NCBI GenBank assembly: GCA_023376005.1 | Contig: CM042157.1 | Location: 71,315,944-71,379,943, forward strand | From: Doryteuthis pealeii | Taxonomy: Eukaryota; Mollusca; Cephalopoda; Myopsida; Loliginidae | Direction of reading: 5' to 3' | DNA: 64,000 nt | Shown: positions 11,673-24,436 of the stretch, piece by piece | How the letters are laid out: each line of letters begins with the position of its first letter | How positions within the stretch are numbered: position 1 is the stretch's first letter | Position numbers and translations under genes: made by a program | The notes under the pieces: model-generated | What the model was told of the DNA's origin: nothing | What the model saw: only the letters and a program-made list of their open reading frames with translations | Database searches by the model: none

Positions 11673-13610
11673 GGTACCTCTAATTTGCCCTGTGAAATTT
11701 ACCCCTCCCTATATTTAACACAATGAAACTTGCATAAAGATTAATATTATCTTGAAATTTTTCGTCTATTCAAAAGAAGAATTTTTTTAAAATCCTGATG
11801 ATTTAAAAATATTATTCAGCTTACGGACATAATGAAAATTATGAATGAAAACAATGTTTACATTTGCGCACCGTTAAATCAATTGAAATTTAACGTAGCC
11901 AAAAACAAGTTACGACTTGAGGCTTTTTAAAAAATTCTATGAAAAATCAATTAATGGTCCCTTTTTACATGAAAATTTCCATAATTACTTACCTTTTGAT
12001 GAAAATATAGCTGAAATATTTTTTTTTCTTCCTAAAATATATTAGGAGAAATATTTTATTATAAGGTCTCCTCCCCCTATTTTATTTTATGAAATATGAA
12101 AAAATAAACCGACAAAAAACGATTTTTACTTTTTTTTCTATAAAGATTAGAGTCTGAATAATTATATCAGAAGATTTTTATAAGTTTCTATACAGGATTT
12201 GTTTTTATTTTTTTAGTAAAAGAACCATGAATACAGAATTCTGCTAAAAAATATCAATAAAGAAACTGACCCTGTTGTAAAAAAGGGGACTGTTTGACTT
12301 ATTTTTCAAGAAAACGGTGAGTAATTTTCCCCTATCAGATAATTTGATCTTTGAATTAACTGTTTTTCTTTGTAACAACTCTCTATGTCCATTTTTTTTT
12401 TGCTAGATCTTAAAGAAAAAAAGTTAAAAAATATTTGTTTCTTCCTTCAATATGCCTAAACTCATGATGTGACATATTTTTGTGGTACATCAGGTTAAGG
12501 ACATCCAATCTGACGTGTCAAATTTACCACCCCCTATGTTTAACACAATGAAACTTGAATAAAGGTTAATATTATCTTCAAGACTTTTGGACCATTCAAA
12601 AGAAGAAACATTAAAAAAAAACTCCTGATGATTTTTTAAAAAGATTTTCAACTTATAGAAATAATGAAAATTATGAATGAAAACAAAGTTTACATTTTAG
12701 TACCATTAAATCAATTGAAATTTAACATAGCCAAAAACAAGTTATAACTATTGGCTTTTAAAAACATTCTATGAAAAATCAATTAAAAGTCAAATTTTCA
12801 CAAAAATTTCTATACTTATTCACTTGTTGATAAAATTATCTTTAAAATAGGTTTTCCCTAAAATATATTAGGGGAAATAATTTTTTTTATGAGGTCTTCC
12901 CCCACCCATCACCATCACCATTTCATTTTATAGAATCTGAAAAAAATGAAGCAATAAAAAACGATTTTGAAATCTTTTTTCAAGAAAACGGTGAGTAATT
13001 TTTCCCCAATCGGATAATTTGCTCTTTGAATTAACTGTTTTTCTTTGTAACAACTCTTTATGTTAATTTTTTTTTTTGCGAGATCTTGAAGAAAAAATGT
13101 TAAAAAATATTTGTTTCTTCCTTCAATATGCTTAAACTCATCATGTGACATTTTGGTGCGACATCCAATCTGAAGTGTCAAATTTACCATCCCCTATATT
13201 TAACACAATGAAACTTGAATAAAGGTTAATAATGAAAACAATGTTTACATTTTAGCACCATTAAATCAATTGAAATTTAACGTAGCCAAAAACAAGTTAT
13301 GATTACTGGCTTTTAAAAAAATTCTATGAAAAATCAATTAAGAGTCAAATTTTCACAAAAATTTTGATACTTATTCACCTGATGATGAAATTATGTTTAA
13401 AATAGGTTTTCCCTAAAATATTTTAGGGGAAATAATTTTTTTACGAGGTCTCCCCTACTCATCACCATCACCATCACCATTTCATTATATAAAATCTGAA
13501 AAAATGAAGCGATAAAAAACGATTTTTAAATCTTTTCTATAATGATAAAAGTCTGAATAATTATATTAGAAGATTTTTAAAGTTTCTATACGTGATATAT
13601 TTTAGTAAAA
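11673..13610 (+). repeat. R1-related repeats in tandem (copies d, e, f)
   Basis: Copy d (from 11673, GGTACCTCTAATTTGCCC after TA) runs to about 12490 and is colinear with 4431-5243. Two shorter, diverged units follow head to tail from about 12495 and about 13155. Each starts near ACATCCAATCTGA-GTGTCAAATTTACCA and repeats the ACACAATGAAACTTG block. A short ATCACC repeat occurs near 12905 and 13458. No genes. Confidence 0.6.
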
Positions 13611-14440
13611 AATCTATGAATTCTGCTAAAAATGTCATGATATCATTCTTTTTTCAAACTTTTACTTGCTTTTTTGATTGAATTGCTAAGGGAGGAATTT
13701 AAAATAAAAACCGGTGCTTTATAGGCTACAGTCCCAAGCCGATTATCGTTCAATTGTGTCGGATGTAAAAAGTGGCCGAATAAATTGTCCTTTATTATTA
13801 AAATGATATCACCCCAAAATTCCAATTTTTTTTTCGCGCATGTTTATTGTCGCAAGAATTAATAAAATAAGTTTTAAGTGATTAAAATACGTATAGAACG
13901 AAAATAGCTCCGAATTCAATTAGCCAATGAGATTACAGATTTTATCTGGAATGTAAACATCAGCTGGTGTTCTGTGTTTATGAAATAAAAAAATGACCCT
14001 CAAAACACCCCCCCAAAAATTCCTAATAATATGCTTTAGTAACTCAAGCAAACAATAATAATGCTTTAGTAACTAAAGTAAACAATTTTTTTTCTTCAGG
14101 AAAAATTTCAAAATATAATTTTCAATTAAAGAACTGGCTTTTTAGAAAATTTTTTTTAATTTTTTAATGAACCTAAAAAGCGTAAGACTTTAGCCCCCTA
14201 CAGAAAATAATTTACCAAAAATCAAGGAATTATCGGATTTTAATGAAACTCTCAGTGTTTATTTATCAATGAACGATCTTTATAATGCATTATTTATTTT
14301 ATTTCAAAACTTTCTCATTTTTTTCAGGTCACTTAATTTTGACCCCACCTTATGTTGGGGCATTTTCGATACTAATTACAGTATAAATAAAGAAATAAAA
14401 GACCGAACTTATGAATAGAAACAACAAAAATTTACGCGAT
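13611..14440. other. Non-coding stretch with an R2 fragment
   Basis: The part at 14195-14345 matches the R2 block (ATAATGCATTATTTATTTTATTT). The rest is AT-rich without a supported gene. Confidence 0.45.
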
Positions 14441-14683
14441 ATGCGAAATACTATTATTTTTTTTATTTTTCTAAAAAGCAAATTCGCTTATTACTCATTT
14501 TATTTACGTGACTTGTCACATGATGCGAAATACTATTTTTTTTCCCTAAAAAGCAAATTCGCTTATTACTTATTTTATTTACGTGACTTGTTGTCACATG
14601 ATGCGAAATACTATTATTTTTTCTAAAAAGCAAATTCGCTTATTACTCATTTTATTTACGTGATTTGTTGTCACATGATGAGT
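14441..14683 (+). repeat. Three-copy tandem repeat, period about 80 bp
   Basis: Units start ATGCGAAATACTATT at 14441, 14523 and 14601 and share AAAAAGCAAATTCGCTTATT and TTTATTTACGTGA. The unequal periods (82 and 78) come from homopolymer and GTT length differences. Confidence 0.8.
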
Positions 14684-15162
14684 CCACGTTTTCTTAGAAA
14701 ATTTTATGCTTTTTGGAAGGTAAGATGCACATAAAACATTTTTTGTCGCTAACAACTGTTGCTTCTTCTTCTGGAGGTGGCCATTTTTTACTTATTCGTA
14801 TTCCGAACACACGATTCTCATTCGCTTATTCCGTTTTCGGAGCTACTCCATTTTGATTCGTATTTTTTTTACAAAGTAGTCCGTTTAAATTTTACTTTTC
14901 GCATAATATCAAGATATGCCACCGATTGCGAAAACTTTTTATTAGCCTTTTTTGATTTTTAATTAATAATTACGCTAAAATTATTACCGCTAATTGTAGA
15001 GCATCGTAACTCGAAAACTAAGCCCTTTTTGACACCTGGGACTGTAGCCTATTAGCATTTGTCCATCCCTTATACATAGGTATCCCAAAATAGCAAGTTA
15101 AAGGGAGATAACTCATGTTTTCCATCTGAAACAAAAAGCTTTTATAGAGGCCTACATATGTG

Positions 15163-15165
<3 letters not shown>
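14684..15165. other. Non-coding stretch
   Basis: No supported gene. TAGGTATCCCAAAA near 15078 resembles an R2-type end. Confidence 0.35.

Positions 15166-15218
<53 letters not shown>
15166..15218. repeat. (TA)n microsatellite
   Basis: About 25 TA units in a row. Confidence 0.95.
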
Positions 15219-15221
<3 letters not shown>

Positions 15222-15950
15222 TCATATAGGTAAGTTACTTTGCATTACCAAAAAACGGAAGAAAAAATTAACCACAAGGACATACATACTGAAATAGCTG
15301 TTGTTTTCCCTAGAGTAAATATATGGGTATTTTGAAGTAGAAAGTGAATAACCCATGTTTGTATTTAACACTGTATGTCTTCCATAACCGAAAAGAAGAA
15401 TCGTTAATAATAATTTTTAAATATATAAAAATCTCAGAAATATTTTGTGCAAAATTGTGCATTTTAATCATACATTTTTAGATAGATAAAATGAATTATG
15501 ATTCATGACAAAGATATTGCGTTCCACATGCCATCTTCCAAATGTTTAAAATTCACTATTAGATTTTTAAGTGAAATAAAAATAGTTCAATTGAATCATA
15601 GAAAATACTTTTTTTTCATCAATGCAAAGAAAAATATTGTTTTCAAAACTAAAAAAAAAAAGACACTCTACAAATTTTTTATTTTATTCAAATAACCAAA
15701 AGTTGAACCCACAAAATGTTAATTGATAAAAATTTTTTTTTTTTTTTTGTTCAATTTAAAAAAAAAAAAAAGAAATAAGCTATTCATTATTAAATTAAGT
15801 CCCTAACAAAAAAAAAGGGCTGAAAATTTCATTAAAATTTGGACAATTATCTGATTTTTGGTAATTGTTTAAAATAAAAAAAATAAAAAAAAATCTTATC
15901 CCCCCCTGACAAATAGTGAACATACCTAGCACCTTTAAGATAAAAAGGGT
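15219..15950. other. AT-rich non-coding stretch
   Basis: Homopolymer-rich. No gene or RNA recognised. Confidence 0.4.
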
Positions 15951-15959
15951 TTGTCATGA

Positions 15960-16290
15960 GAGCAATTTGAAGAATATGGTTAGGACAATCATATAAGTGT
16001 TTGGGCTTGATACAAGTAGCCAATTGATGGGTTTGAGTCTAGCCCAAGTAAGGGCTGAAGTGGAGTATTGTAACAGGGTCACAGACCGCTCATCTACCAG
16101 GATTCAATCCTCAAGCAATTACGGCTAGCATTGTGTGTGTGAGGGGGAGTTCTTACCCCTCTGCTGAGGTACAGTCATTGTATTCTATAACACTAGCAAA
16201 TAGGGCGTGACAAGACTCTAACACCCCATACTGTTTTGTTGTACATTTCTCTAACGTCTTGAATTCTATTTCAAATAAATTAATTTAAAC
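15960..16290 (+). repeat. Possible SINE-like unit
   Basis: A less AT-rich block with a GGGTTTGAGTCTAGCCC segment near 16028 that resembles a Pol III B box. No A box is convincing and no second copy is present, so the call is tentative. Confidence 0.25.
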
Positions 16291-16799
16291 CTTGAATTGT
16301 TTATTTCATGTTTTTTTTATTCAAATGAATTTCTCATTTTTATTCTAACACCTTTAACTATGTAAAAATGAAATAACTTCATCATTTATTTAATTAGCTA
16401 ATAATAGCTATATGAAAAGCAAATAAAATAGTATAAAATCTTAGGTTACTCACACGAGTAGATAATTGTTTTACTTAGCCAGTTTTAAATCAAGACCAAA
16501 AAGTAAAGATGAATGTGTCAAGTGAGATCAAAATAAAATAAAATAAAAATAAAAACTGAATAATAAATTTTTTAAAAACAGGTATGGGCGTTGGCTTATA
16601 CCACAACCAATCTCAATAGTCTCATCTTATCAGATATAAGTTTAAATATAGAAAAAATATTAATAAATTGGCTGAAATAGGGATACCAAAAAATTTAAAT
16701 AAAAAATGATAATAATGATTCTTGTGTTGAATTAATAGATACAAATATTTATTCTTGGCATAAAAGCTAAGAAATTCAACACTATTCCAATCAACAGAA

Positions 16800-16806
16800 A
16801 TTATAT

Positions 16807-16837
<31 letters not shown>

Positions 16838-16975
16838 ATATATATATATATATAAACAGGAAGGTCTGTAAAATGGATTATGTTTTTAAAAAAAATTTTA
16901 TTATTATATTTTACATTTTATATATAATATATATATATATTTATATTTATATTTATATATATATTATATTTATAT

Positions 16976-17009
<34 letters not shown>

Positions 17010-17044
17010 ATATATATTATATATATTTATATATATTATATATA

Positions 17045-17098
<54 letters not shown>
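16800..17098. repeat. TA-rich compound microsatellite
   Basis: Two clusters (16804-16855 and 16918-17098) of TA, TTA and TATTTA units. The long open frame across it is a low-complexity artefact. Confidence 0.9.
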
Positions 17099-17099
<1 letters not shown>

Positions 17100-17140
17100 G
17101 AAAAAATGTTATTCACTGTTTGATTCTCAGAATTTGTTTT

Positions 17141-17330
17141 AAAACTGAAACAAGCCTTGTTTTAAGAAAATAACACTACTTGATAATAAAACTGAACAAA
17201 TTTACTTTCACTTTATCAGTAGGTCACACACTTCAATGTCTTTTCGACATTGTTTGCTTACGTAAAATATTCAACTGTTTTTTTCTTGTTTTTTATTGGT
17301 AAGTACTTTTTCCTCAGTGTAAAACCTATT
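17141..17330. repeat. R3 repeat copy 2
   Basis: Same block as 9785-9985, shorter by small deletions. Confidence 0.55.
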
Positions 17331-18433
17331 AATAATTAATGATTTAATTTTCATTGATTTTTCTTTTATAATTGAATTTTATTTTGTATTACATCTAGCA
17401 AATCATTCTCGTCTTTTAAATCATTACGTTTCAGCCAGCATATCTTACTAGCTATGCACAAAAATGACCAAAGGAAATAATAATTTTCTTTTTTAATTTC
17501 ATAATTTTAAAACTATTACCAAAAATCAAGTAATTGTCCAATTTTAATGAAAATTTCACCAAATTATTATTCAATGACTTTATTTTATAATGAATAGCTT
17601 ATTTTATTAAAAAAAAAAACTTGAAAAAAAAGTTTTTTTTAATCAATTCTGAGTGTATACGGGAGTTTTGATCTTTGATCATTTGAAGAAAAAATATTTC
17701 CAGTCCCTAATTTTTTACATGTCTAAGAAAATAAAAATTCTATACCTCAAAAAAGTGATTTGAAAATTTATTTTCTTAAAACTCAAAAAAATAACTTATG
17801 TAGCATGTTTTTTTTTGTTTTTTTTCAGTTTTAAAAACAATAATTTTTCTTGAAATTAATGCAAAAAAAGTATTTTTTCTGATTCAGTTGGTCTATTTTT
17901 ATTTACTTAAGAATTTATCTAAAAATATAAGTTTAAAAATGTGCAATTTTGTGCAACATATTTTCCGAGATTTTTATGTATTCAAAAAAATTACTAGTAA
18001 CGATCTTAATTTGGTCTCTGGAAGATTAAAAAGGACATAAGTTATCTCCTTTTTATCGTCAAATGTATCAAAAAGTTATCTCCTCTTATGACCCACCTAA
18101 AAAAAATAATACTTAATGGCTACCCATAAATTCTTATCCAAAAATCAAGATGTTTTCACATATATCCCCCTTTAACTCTAGCTTTGAGCATGTCTATATC
18201 ACACCATTTAAAACATTGTAGCCCAACATATCATACCATTTTGGAATCAGGCTGACCTCGTGAGCAAATTAAAAACACCCGGGTTAAATTCGAATCCACA
18301 ATCCTGAAATTTTGCATTCACAAGTTTTAATTAATTTAAGGAAAAATGTCTTTTAAAATAAGCCTCATCTTTTATTGTTTTAAATACCAAAGACTTTTGA
18401 TGAAAATCCAATAATTAGCCGGGGAATTCATGT
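17331..18433. other. AT-rich non-coding stretch
   Basis: An R2-like block occurs near 17513-17600. No supported gene. Confidence 0.4.
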
Positions 18434-18434
18434 G

Positions 18435-18467
<33 letters not shown>

Positions 18468-19580
18468 AATTTATTGTGTACAGTGCTCAGGTGCACCACA
18501 ATTCATCAAAATCTTATGTCTAGTACACATAATAATGTATTAGTGTCAGGAACATGAACAGTTTACAGTAATAATATGCATGTATGTGTGCACATATGTG
18601 CTTATGTGTGTGGAGAGGGGTATCAGGTATAGTGTTGGTGGACTACAGGAAACATGGAGGCTTTGAAAGATTCAGTGTTTCGGCAGCCTACAACAAACGC
18701 GGGCAGCTTATTCCATGCCTTGACAATTCTGAGCGTGAAAAAATGTTTCTGAAAGTCATGTGAACAATGCTGTTTTCTAACTTTGTAGGCATGCCCACAT
18801 GTGTTAGAAACATGGAGATCAAAAAGGTGCTCAAGGTTGTTGTTGTTAAGATGATTAATGACCTTATGAGCATTTACCAGGTCAGTTGTTAGATGCCGGA
18901 GTTTCAACAAATCTATTCCCAGGGCAGCAAGACATTCAGAATATGGCAGATGGCTGATGGAGGGTATTCGTTTAATTGTACATCTCTGTACAGTTTCTAG
19001 GAGGTTAATGTTCTAAGCGAGATAGCTTTGTACAGCTTTAAATAGATAGCCAGTGAGCGGCTGACAAAAGTCTTGCTGAGCGACGCCAGGACACCTTTGG
19101 CCTTTTTGACAATTTTAGAGATGTGTTTTGTCCAACGTAAATCACTGCTGACAGTAATACCCAGATCATGTTCACAAGAAGATTCCTTGATATTGGTGTT
19201 GTGGAGGGAGTATATGTATGATGGGTTTTTCCTCCCAAAATGCATGGTGGTACATTTGTCCACAGCCAGCTTCAGTTGCCATTCAGTGATTCATTATTGC
19301 ACTGTGTCCAGGTCTAACTGTAATAAAGATCTGCAGCATTCAGGATCTGTCTTTTTTATCTAAAGGTACAGTTTGATGTCATCTGCATACTTCAGTACTG
19401 TGGTATTCCTTAACTTAGCATCTATATCACTGATATACGCAACAAACAAAAGGGGGCCAAGAACAGATCCCTGTGGTACCCCAGATGACACTTCATATGG
19501 TGAGGAGTGTTGCCCAAGAACTGTAACTACTTCTCTCCAGTTGAGAATGAAGGACTTTAAAAAATGGTTATCGAGCTAGA
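18434..19580 (-). pseudogene. 5'-truncated LINE: reverse transcriptase C-terminal half and 3' tail
   Basis: On the minus strand, GVPQGSVLGPLL is encoded near 19482-19454 and YADDIKLY near 19389. These are reverse transcriptase motifs of non-LTR retrotransposons, and YADD holds the catalytic aspartates. Downstream frames read DKCTTMHFGRKNPSY and DLGITVSSDLRWTKHI (about 19263-19110), then AWNKLPAFVVG near 18720, a common LINE C-terminal pattern. The element ends in an ATT/AAT microsatellite at 18437-18468, which fits a LINE tail. The endonuclease and N-terminal half are missing and several frame breaks exist, so it is dead. It resembles the CR1/jockey-type group, but I cannot fix the clade. Confidence 0.8.
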
Positions 19581-19670
19581 TTTGCAGATCATTGTTAGTG
19601 AGTTTGATTCTTATTAGGCGCCCCATACTTCTGGCCTTGTGCCACATCTAAGCTGAACTTAGTAAATAAC
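19581..19670 (-). repeat. SINE-like unit, minus copy
   Basis: Reverse complement of the unit repeated at 19955-20640 (GTGAGTTTGATTCTTATTAGG, then TTCTGGCCTTGTGCCACA). It abuts the truncated end of the LINE. Confidence 0.6.
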
Positions 19671-19950
19671 TAAAAAGAAAGAAAGAAAAAGATACTGTGC
19701 TTTAGTAGGTGGGTGTATTTGTATTTACATTGATAAAAAAAGTTGATATAAGTATTTCTTTTTTAAGAAAGAAATTATCGAACATTCTCGCAACTTAATT
19801 TACTTTCACTTTAGATGAAATAAAATGGGCGTTTCCATTTACAAATTTTCTTTCCTCTAAAAAAAACAAAACAAGATGATAATTCTTTGTTTTTATGATG
19901 TTACCAGTTAAGTCATTCAGTTTCCAATCAATAGTCCTCTTTTTCCATTA
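19671..19950. other. Non-coding spacer
   Basis: AT-rich with AAAG runs; nothing recognised. Confidence 0.4.
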
Positions 19951-19954
19951 TTAT

Positions 19955-20640
19955 TTACTAAACTTAGATGTGGCAGAAGGCCAGAAATATGGGGCTCCCA
20001 ATTAATATCGAACTCACTAACAATGGTCTGCCAATCTAACTTACTAACCATTACAGCACATGAAGTGTCCATGTCTTCTTTTTCTATAGTTATTTAGAAA
20101 AAACAGAGCTATGGTATTAGAATCGTCCAACAGTTCATGCTCTTAATTACCACTATGTTACTTGATTTTGTATTCTTTTGTCGTATAAATGTATCTCCTT
20201 AGATAATTTACTGTGTGCTCTTTCTCCAAGTGACATAGCACTATAAAGGGCAGGAACCCTGGGACGAATCTAATAACATAGCACCTACTAAGCTTAGCTT
20301 AGTTGTGGCACAAGGCCAGAAGTATGGCGCGCCCAGTGAGAATCGCTCACTAACAATGGTCTGCTCATATAGCTTATTAGTCACTACCACACAAGGTGTC
20401 CAAATTATTTACTAAGCTTTGCTTAGTTGTGGCACAAGGCCAGAAAAATGGGGCGCCCAGTGAGAATCAAACTCACTATCATCTGCTAATATAGCTTGCT
20501 AGTCATTACATCATGTGAGGTGTCCAAATTATTTACTAAGCTTATCTTAGTTATGGCACAAGGCCAGATGTATGGAGCACCTAATGAAACTAGTAATTGT
20601 CTGCTAATCTAGCTTGCTAACCATTACACTTGCTATTTTT
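19955..20640 (+). repeat. Cluster of four SINE-like units
   Basis: Units at about 19955-20075, 20285-20400, 20410-20525 and 20532-20640 share AGTTGTGGCACAAGGCCAGA, GCGCCCAGTGAGAATC and CTAACAATGGTCTGCTAAT. In reverse complement each contains AGTTTGATTCTCAC, similar to a Pol III B box, so they look like tRNA-derived SINE copies in minus orientation. The last three are nearly head to tail with a period of about 125 bp. Another partial copy lies at 32760-32835. Confidence 0.6.
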
Positions 20641-20856
20641 TTTTCATGGGTTATCTGAAAAATATGGGAAAATATTAATTTACAATTTAGGCAAAAGTTA
20701 TGGAAGCCTACATGTGTCAAAATTTCCTACAGCAAATTTACACTGTATAGCCAAAACACAAAAGAAAAAAATAACAACTCAAAAAGGTGCATGCACTATC
20801 CCACACTAAAAAACTCATTTTTCAATTTTTGTTTTTAATAAGATAAGCTATTCAGG

Positions 20857-22181
20857 TACTCTATGAGGAAGTTCGTCCCGGTCCCCTGCCTCCAAATTTG
20901 CTGTTCGGTGACGTATCAAATACCAACCCCAACTAGTACCGCTAGAGCGGTGTTACCTGAAAGAAAACAACCAACTCAAATAACAACCCCAACTATCGTA
21001 TCGGCGCCTATTTGAGGGGGGGGGCTTTTTTGTCTTAATTCTTGTTTATTTATTTTTTCCATTCGAAAGAAAAAAACATTAAACCGTTTTTTGTCGCAAT
21101 TCTAATTTTTCTTTTTTTTGTCATAATTCTTATTATCGACAGTAAATATAGATAGATAAACAAAACGATATAGATAGATAGATAGGTAAACACGCAACGA
21201 TATAGATAGATAGATAGGTAAACATGCAACGATATAGATAGATAGATAAACAACGATATAGATAGATAGATAGATAGATAGATAAACAACGATATAGATA
21301 GATAGATAGATAAACGATAGATAGATAGATAGATAGATAGATAAACACAACGATATAGATAGATAGATAAACACAACGATATAGATAGATAGATAGATAG
21401 ATAAACACAACGATATAGATAGATAGATAGATAAACACAACGATATAGATAGATAGATAGATAGATACAACGAGATAGATAGATAGATACACAACGATAT
21501 AGATAGATAGATAGATAGATAGATAAACAACGATATAGGTAGATAGATAGATAAACAACGATATAGATAGATAGATAGATAGATAGATAAACAACGATAT
21601 AGATAGATAGATAGATAGATAAACACAACGATATAGATAGATAGATAGATAAACACGAGATAGATAGATAGATATCTATCTATCTATCTATATCGTTGTG
21701 TTTATCTATCTATCTATCTATCTATCTATATCGTTGTGTTTATCTATCTATCTATCTATATCGTGTTTATCTATCTATCTATCTATCTATATCGTTTATC
21801 TATCTATCTATCTATCTATCTATATCATTGCGTGTTTACCTATCTATCTATCTATCTATATCGTTTTGTTTATCTATCTATCTATTTACTGTCGCTAATA
21901 AGAATTATGACAAAAAAAGAAAAATTAGAATTGCGACAAAAAACGGTTTAATGTTTTTTTCTTTCGAATGGAAAAAATAAATAAACGAGAATTAAGACAA
22001 AAAAGCCCCCCCCCCTCAAATAGGCGCTGATACAATAGTTGGGATTGTTATTTGAGTTGGTTGTTTTCTTTCAAGTAACACCGCTCTAGCGGTACTAGTT
22101 GGGGTTGGTATTTGATACGTCACCGAACAGCAAATTTGGAGGCAGGGGACCGGGACGAACTTCTTCATAGAGTACCAAAAA
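20857..22181. mobile_element. Foldback element with GATA/TATC inner arms
   Basis: The outer left arm (about 20857-21143) begins GGTACTCTATGAGGAAGTTC and is the near-exact reverse complement of the outer right arm (about 21890-22181). Shared blocks include GTCCCGGTCCCCTGCCTCC and ACCGCTAGAGCGGTGTTAC. The inner arms are tetranucleotide arrays: GATA on the left (about 21144-21673) and TATC on the right (21674-21890), meeting at GATATC. The left array is about 2.4 times longer. There are no genes; reading frames of YLSI repeats are artefacts. Confidence 0.85.
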
Positions 22182-22539
22182 TAATTTATTTTTTTCTTAC
22201 CTCCCTTTGATCATACCTACATTTTTGAACCGTGGTAGTGCACTGATAGTCATAGTTGTAGTTTGACATGATAAATAACAACACAAAAATATTTTTTTCT
22301 CCCAAATCATTACCGTTTTTTTTTAGGAAACAAGTTTAAAGGTTGAAAATTAGAGCTTTGGAATTACATTTCGGTGATAGATGAAAGATTTATCACCATC
22401 AAAAATTTTGAACTGTTGGGAAAAAAATATATTTAAATGTCATTTGATAATTTTTCTTCAATTGAAACATTTTCATTGACCTCAATAATTCAAATAAAAA
22501 TAAATAAGGATTATAAATAATTTAAAAAATATTCACTTT
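22182..22539. other. Non-coding spacer
   Basis: AT-rich; nothing recognised. Confidence 0.4.
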
Positions 22540-22800
22540 TAGAGACATAATGAAGATTTAATATATTTGATCATGGCTATTATTTCCACAAAGTTTCCTT
22601 AGAGGATCAGTGAAAGTAGTAGGGCTACTTATAGTTTCATTAATTGTTTTAAAGATGCCTCTAAATGGAAGTTCATTTTGATGAAGTGAACAGTCAATAT
22701 TGTGTACCTTCATTTTTTTTCTCCAGAGCTGTAACTATCCCTGCTTCAAAACCAGTGTTTGTACTGGTATTGTCCACCAGAACTGCCTTAACAGTATTTA
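22540..22800 (-). pseudogene. Decayed unnamed gene, C-terminal part
   Basis: Minus-strand translation gives VDNTSTNTGFEAGIVTALEK near 22780-22720 and, in a shifted frame, DCSLHQNELPFRGIFKTI near 22695-22640, followed by KLCGNN. From memory this resembles an uncharacterised repetitive animal protein family with ALHTNELPLRHL-type motifs, probably transposon-encoded. I cannot name it. A frameshift separates the two pieces. Its upstream part may lie at 29118-29195, beyond the inserted palindrome. Confidence 0.5.
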
Positions 22801-22857
22801 CACTATTGTACTCTTGAGTCATTCCATGTCAAAACACCGGAAAAATTTGAAATCTGC

Positions 22858-23514
22858 ACCCACCGACACCGAATTACTTGAAATTTTGCACAAATGTTCC
22901 CCTTCATGAGTTAGGAAAGTGTGCCAAATTATTTTGTCTTAAACCTTACAGTTCCGATTTTAGAGGGGGGGATATAATTTTGCTATTTTGCCTCAAAATT
23001 AAGGCCGTGCGGTGTCGCAAAATCTCAGTGTTTTTTTTTTAATTTAAAAAAAATACTTTCATACATTCAATATTTCTGAAATTTGGTATGTAAGGCAAAT
23101 AAGGACTGTAGAATCCAAATATCCAACTATTTTAACCCTATACCTCACAGAAAATTTTATTTTGCCCACCCAAATGCATGACTCCAAAATCAACAACTTT
23201 TCACCTATGTAGCTTATGGTCAGTCTATCGAAAATGGGTCCTCTTCAATTTTCATAATATTTTTTTCTTAACATCTACTATGTCTGCCTAAGTTCACCAA
23301 AGAATTTCGTGAGGGGTCAAGTCTACTTTAGAAGATATGAACCTGCCAAGTTCAGAGTTTTTTTCCTATGTACTTGCAGGATTTCAGTGAAAGATTATAA
23401 TTAAAGACAATCATCCTAATGCTCCATGAACTCTCAAATGTTGATATTGTGCTCAGTGACTTCTTAAACTATTCAATAATATTGTTTTTTATCAATTAAA
23501 AAAAAAAATTAAAT
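22858..23514. repeat. Left outer arm of a ~660-bp inverted repeat
   Basis: Starts CACCCACCGACACCGAATTA and is the reverse complement of 28460-29117 with only scattered differences. The arms end at AAATTAAA-TA on this side and TA-TTTAATTT on the other, so without the central insert they would form a continuous palindrome. Confidence 0.85.
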
Positions 23515-23747
23515 ACGAGGGTGAGTCAAAAAGTAATGCCATTTTGTTTAGTACAGGTATAATTACCGACACAGGAACATGTATCATGAATTAAAATGAA
23601 GTTGGTCCTCTGTGGATCACCTCCCTACTTTCCCACAGTCACTGTTTTTTTTTTTTCAATAGCAATGTTCCACCTTCAAATGAGAGTATGTATCCCTATT
23701 CTGTTAACTGTCCTTTGAGCCACTTCTTCACTACAGATTTCACTTTG
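23515..23747. repeat. Left inner terminal inverted repeat of the central element
   Basis: CGAGGGTGAGTCAAAAAGTA next to TA, continuing about 233 bp and matched in reverse complement at 28228-28459. The end sequence and TA flank resemble Tc1/mariner-group termini. Confidence 0.75.
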
Positions 23748-24431
23748 TTTATTTTTTTTGTTGTGTTTTTTGTTATTTAAAAAAAAAAATTCTTTACTAT
23801 TTTTCAATCAAAAGAAAGTGATAATAAAAATTAATATATAAGGAGTCTTTAAAATATTACATTTTAAACTACACTGTGCCATAAATTTTGTTGTGTGTAT
23901 AGACCATCTTGGACAGATGATAAACTCTACCATTTGGTGTTATAGGGACATCAACAGTGCACAGAATATTTGTGAATGGCACAAAACATATCCTTAAAAT
24001 TCTCTTCCCAGTAAAATGAACAAGATGGAAGAGCTGGGCGCACTAACTTAATCAGCAAGTCATTCTCTGTATCAATCCAAATTTTATTGTCACACCTGCA
24101 ACAAACATATCCTGAAACAACAAATTTCACTGTTTTTTCTTCAGTTCCAATAGAGAAGTCATGTATTAGGTCATAGTTTTCATCTTCACTACATTGTTTT
24201 ATGGCTATTTTATCTCTGATGAGTGGAATAAATTGATGAAAACTTCTTGTTCCTGGGACTGTGGATGCATTTTTTGAATCTCATGTTGAGGCTCCTCCTT
24301 GCTTTCTCAACTTCCTCCTTTTCAACCAGAATTAATTTGATACCTTCAATTGCAGATCTGCAATATTCAAACATAGATTTTTGGAAAGGATTTCTTTGGT
24401 AGTTGGTCTTCAGAGACTTTCTTTGACACTA
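23748..24431 (-). pseudogene. Unnamed element gene, C-terminal part
   Basis: On the minus strand, after the copia insertion is discounted, the frame resumes near 24430 (SLKTNYQRNPFQKSMFEYC) and leads to IHDFSIGTEEKTVKFVVSG near 24160, then YVCCRCDNKIWID and SCSFYWEENFKDMFC near 23990. This ending, with a glycine/valine-rich strand and aromatic-acidic motifs, is what I recall for the C-terminus of the same uncharacterised family as 26161-28060. At least one frame break is present. Confidence 0.5.
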
Positions 24432-24436
24432 TCCTT

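Noticed and set aside
16873..17142. 89-codon YIYI-rich frame
   Set aside because: Pure TA microsatellite translation.
21050..21980. Long open frames of YLSI repeats on both strands
   Set aside because: They are translations of GATA/TATC tetranucleotide arrays in every frame, without biased codon use or start context.
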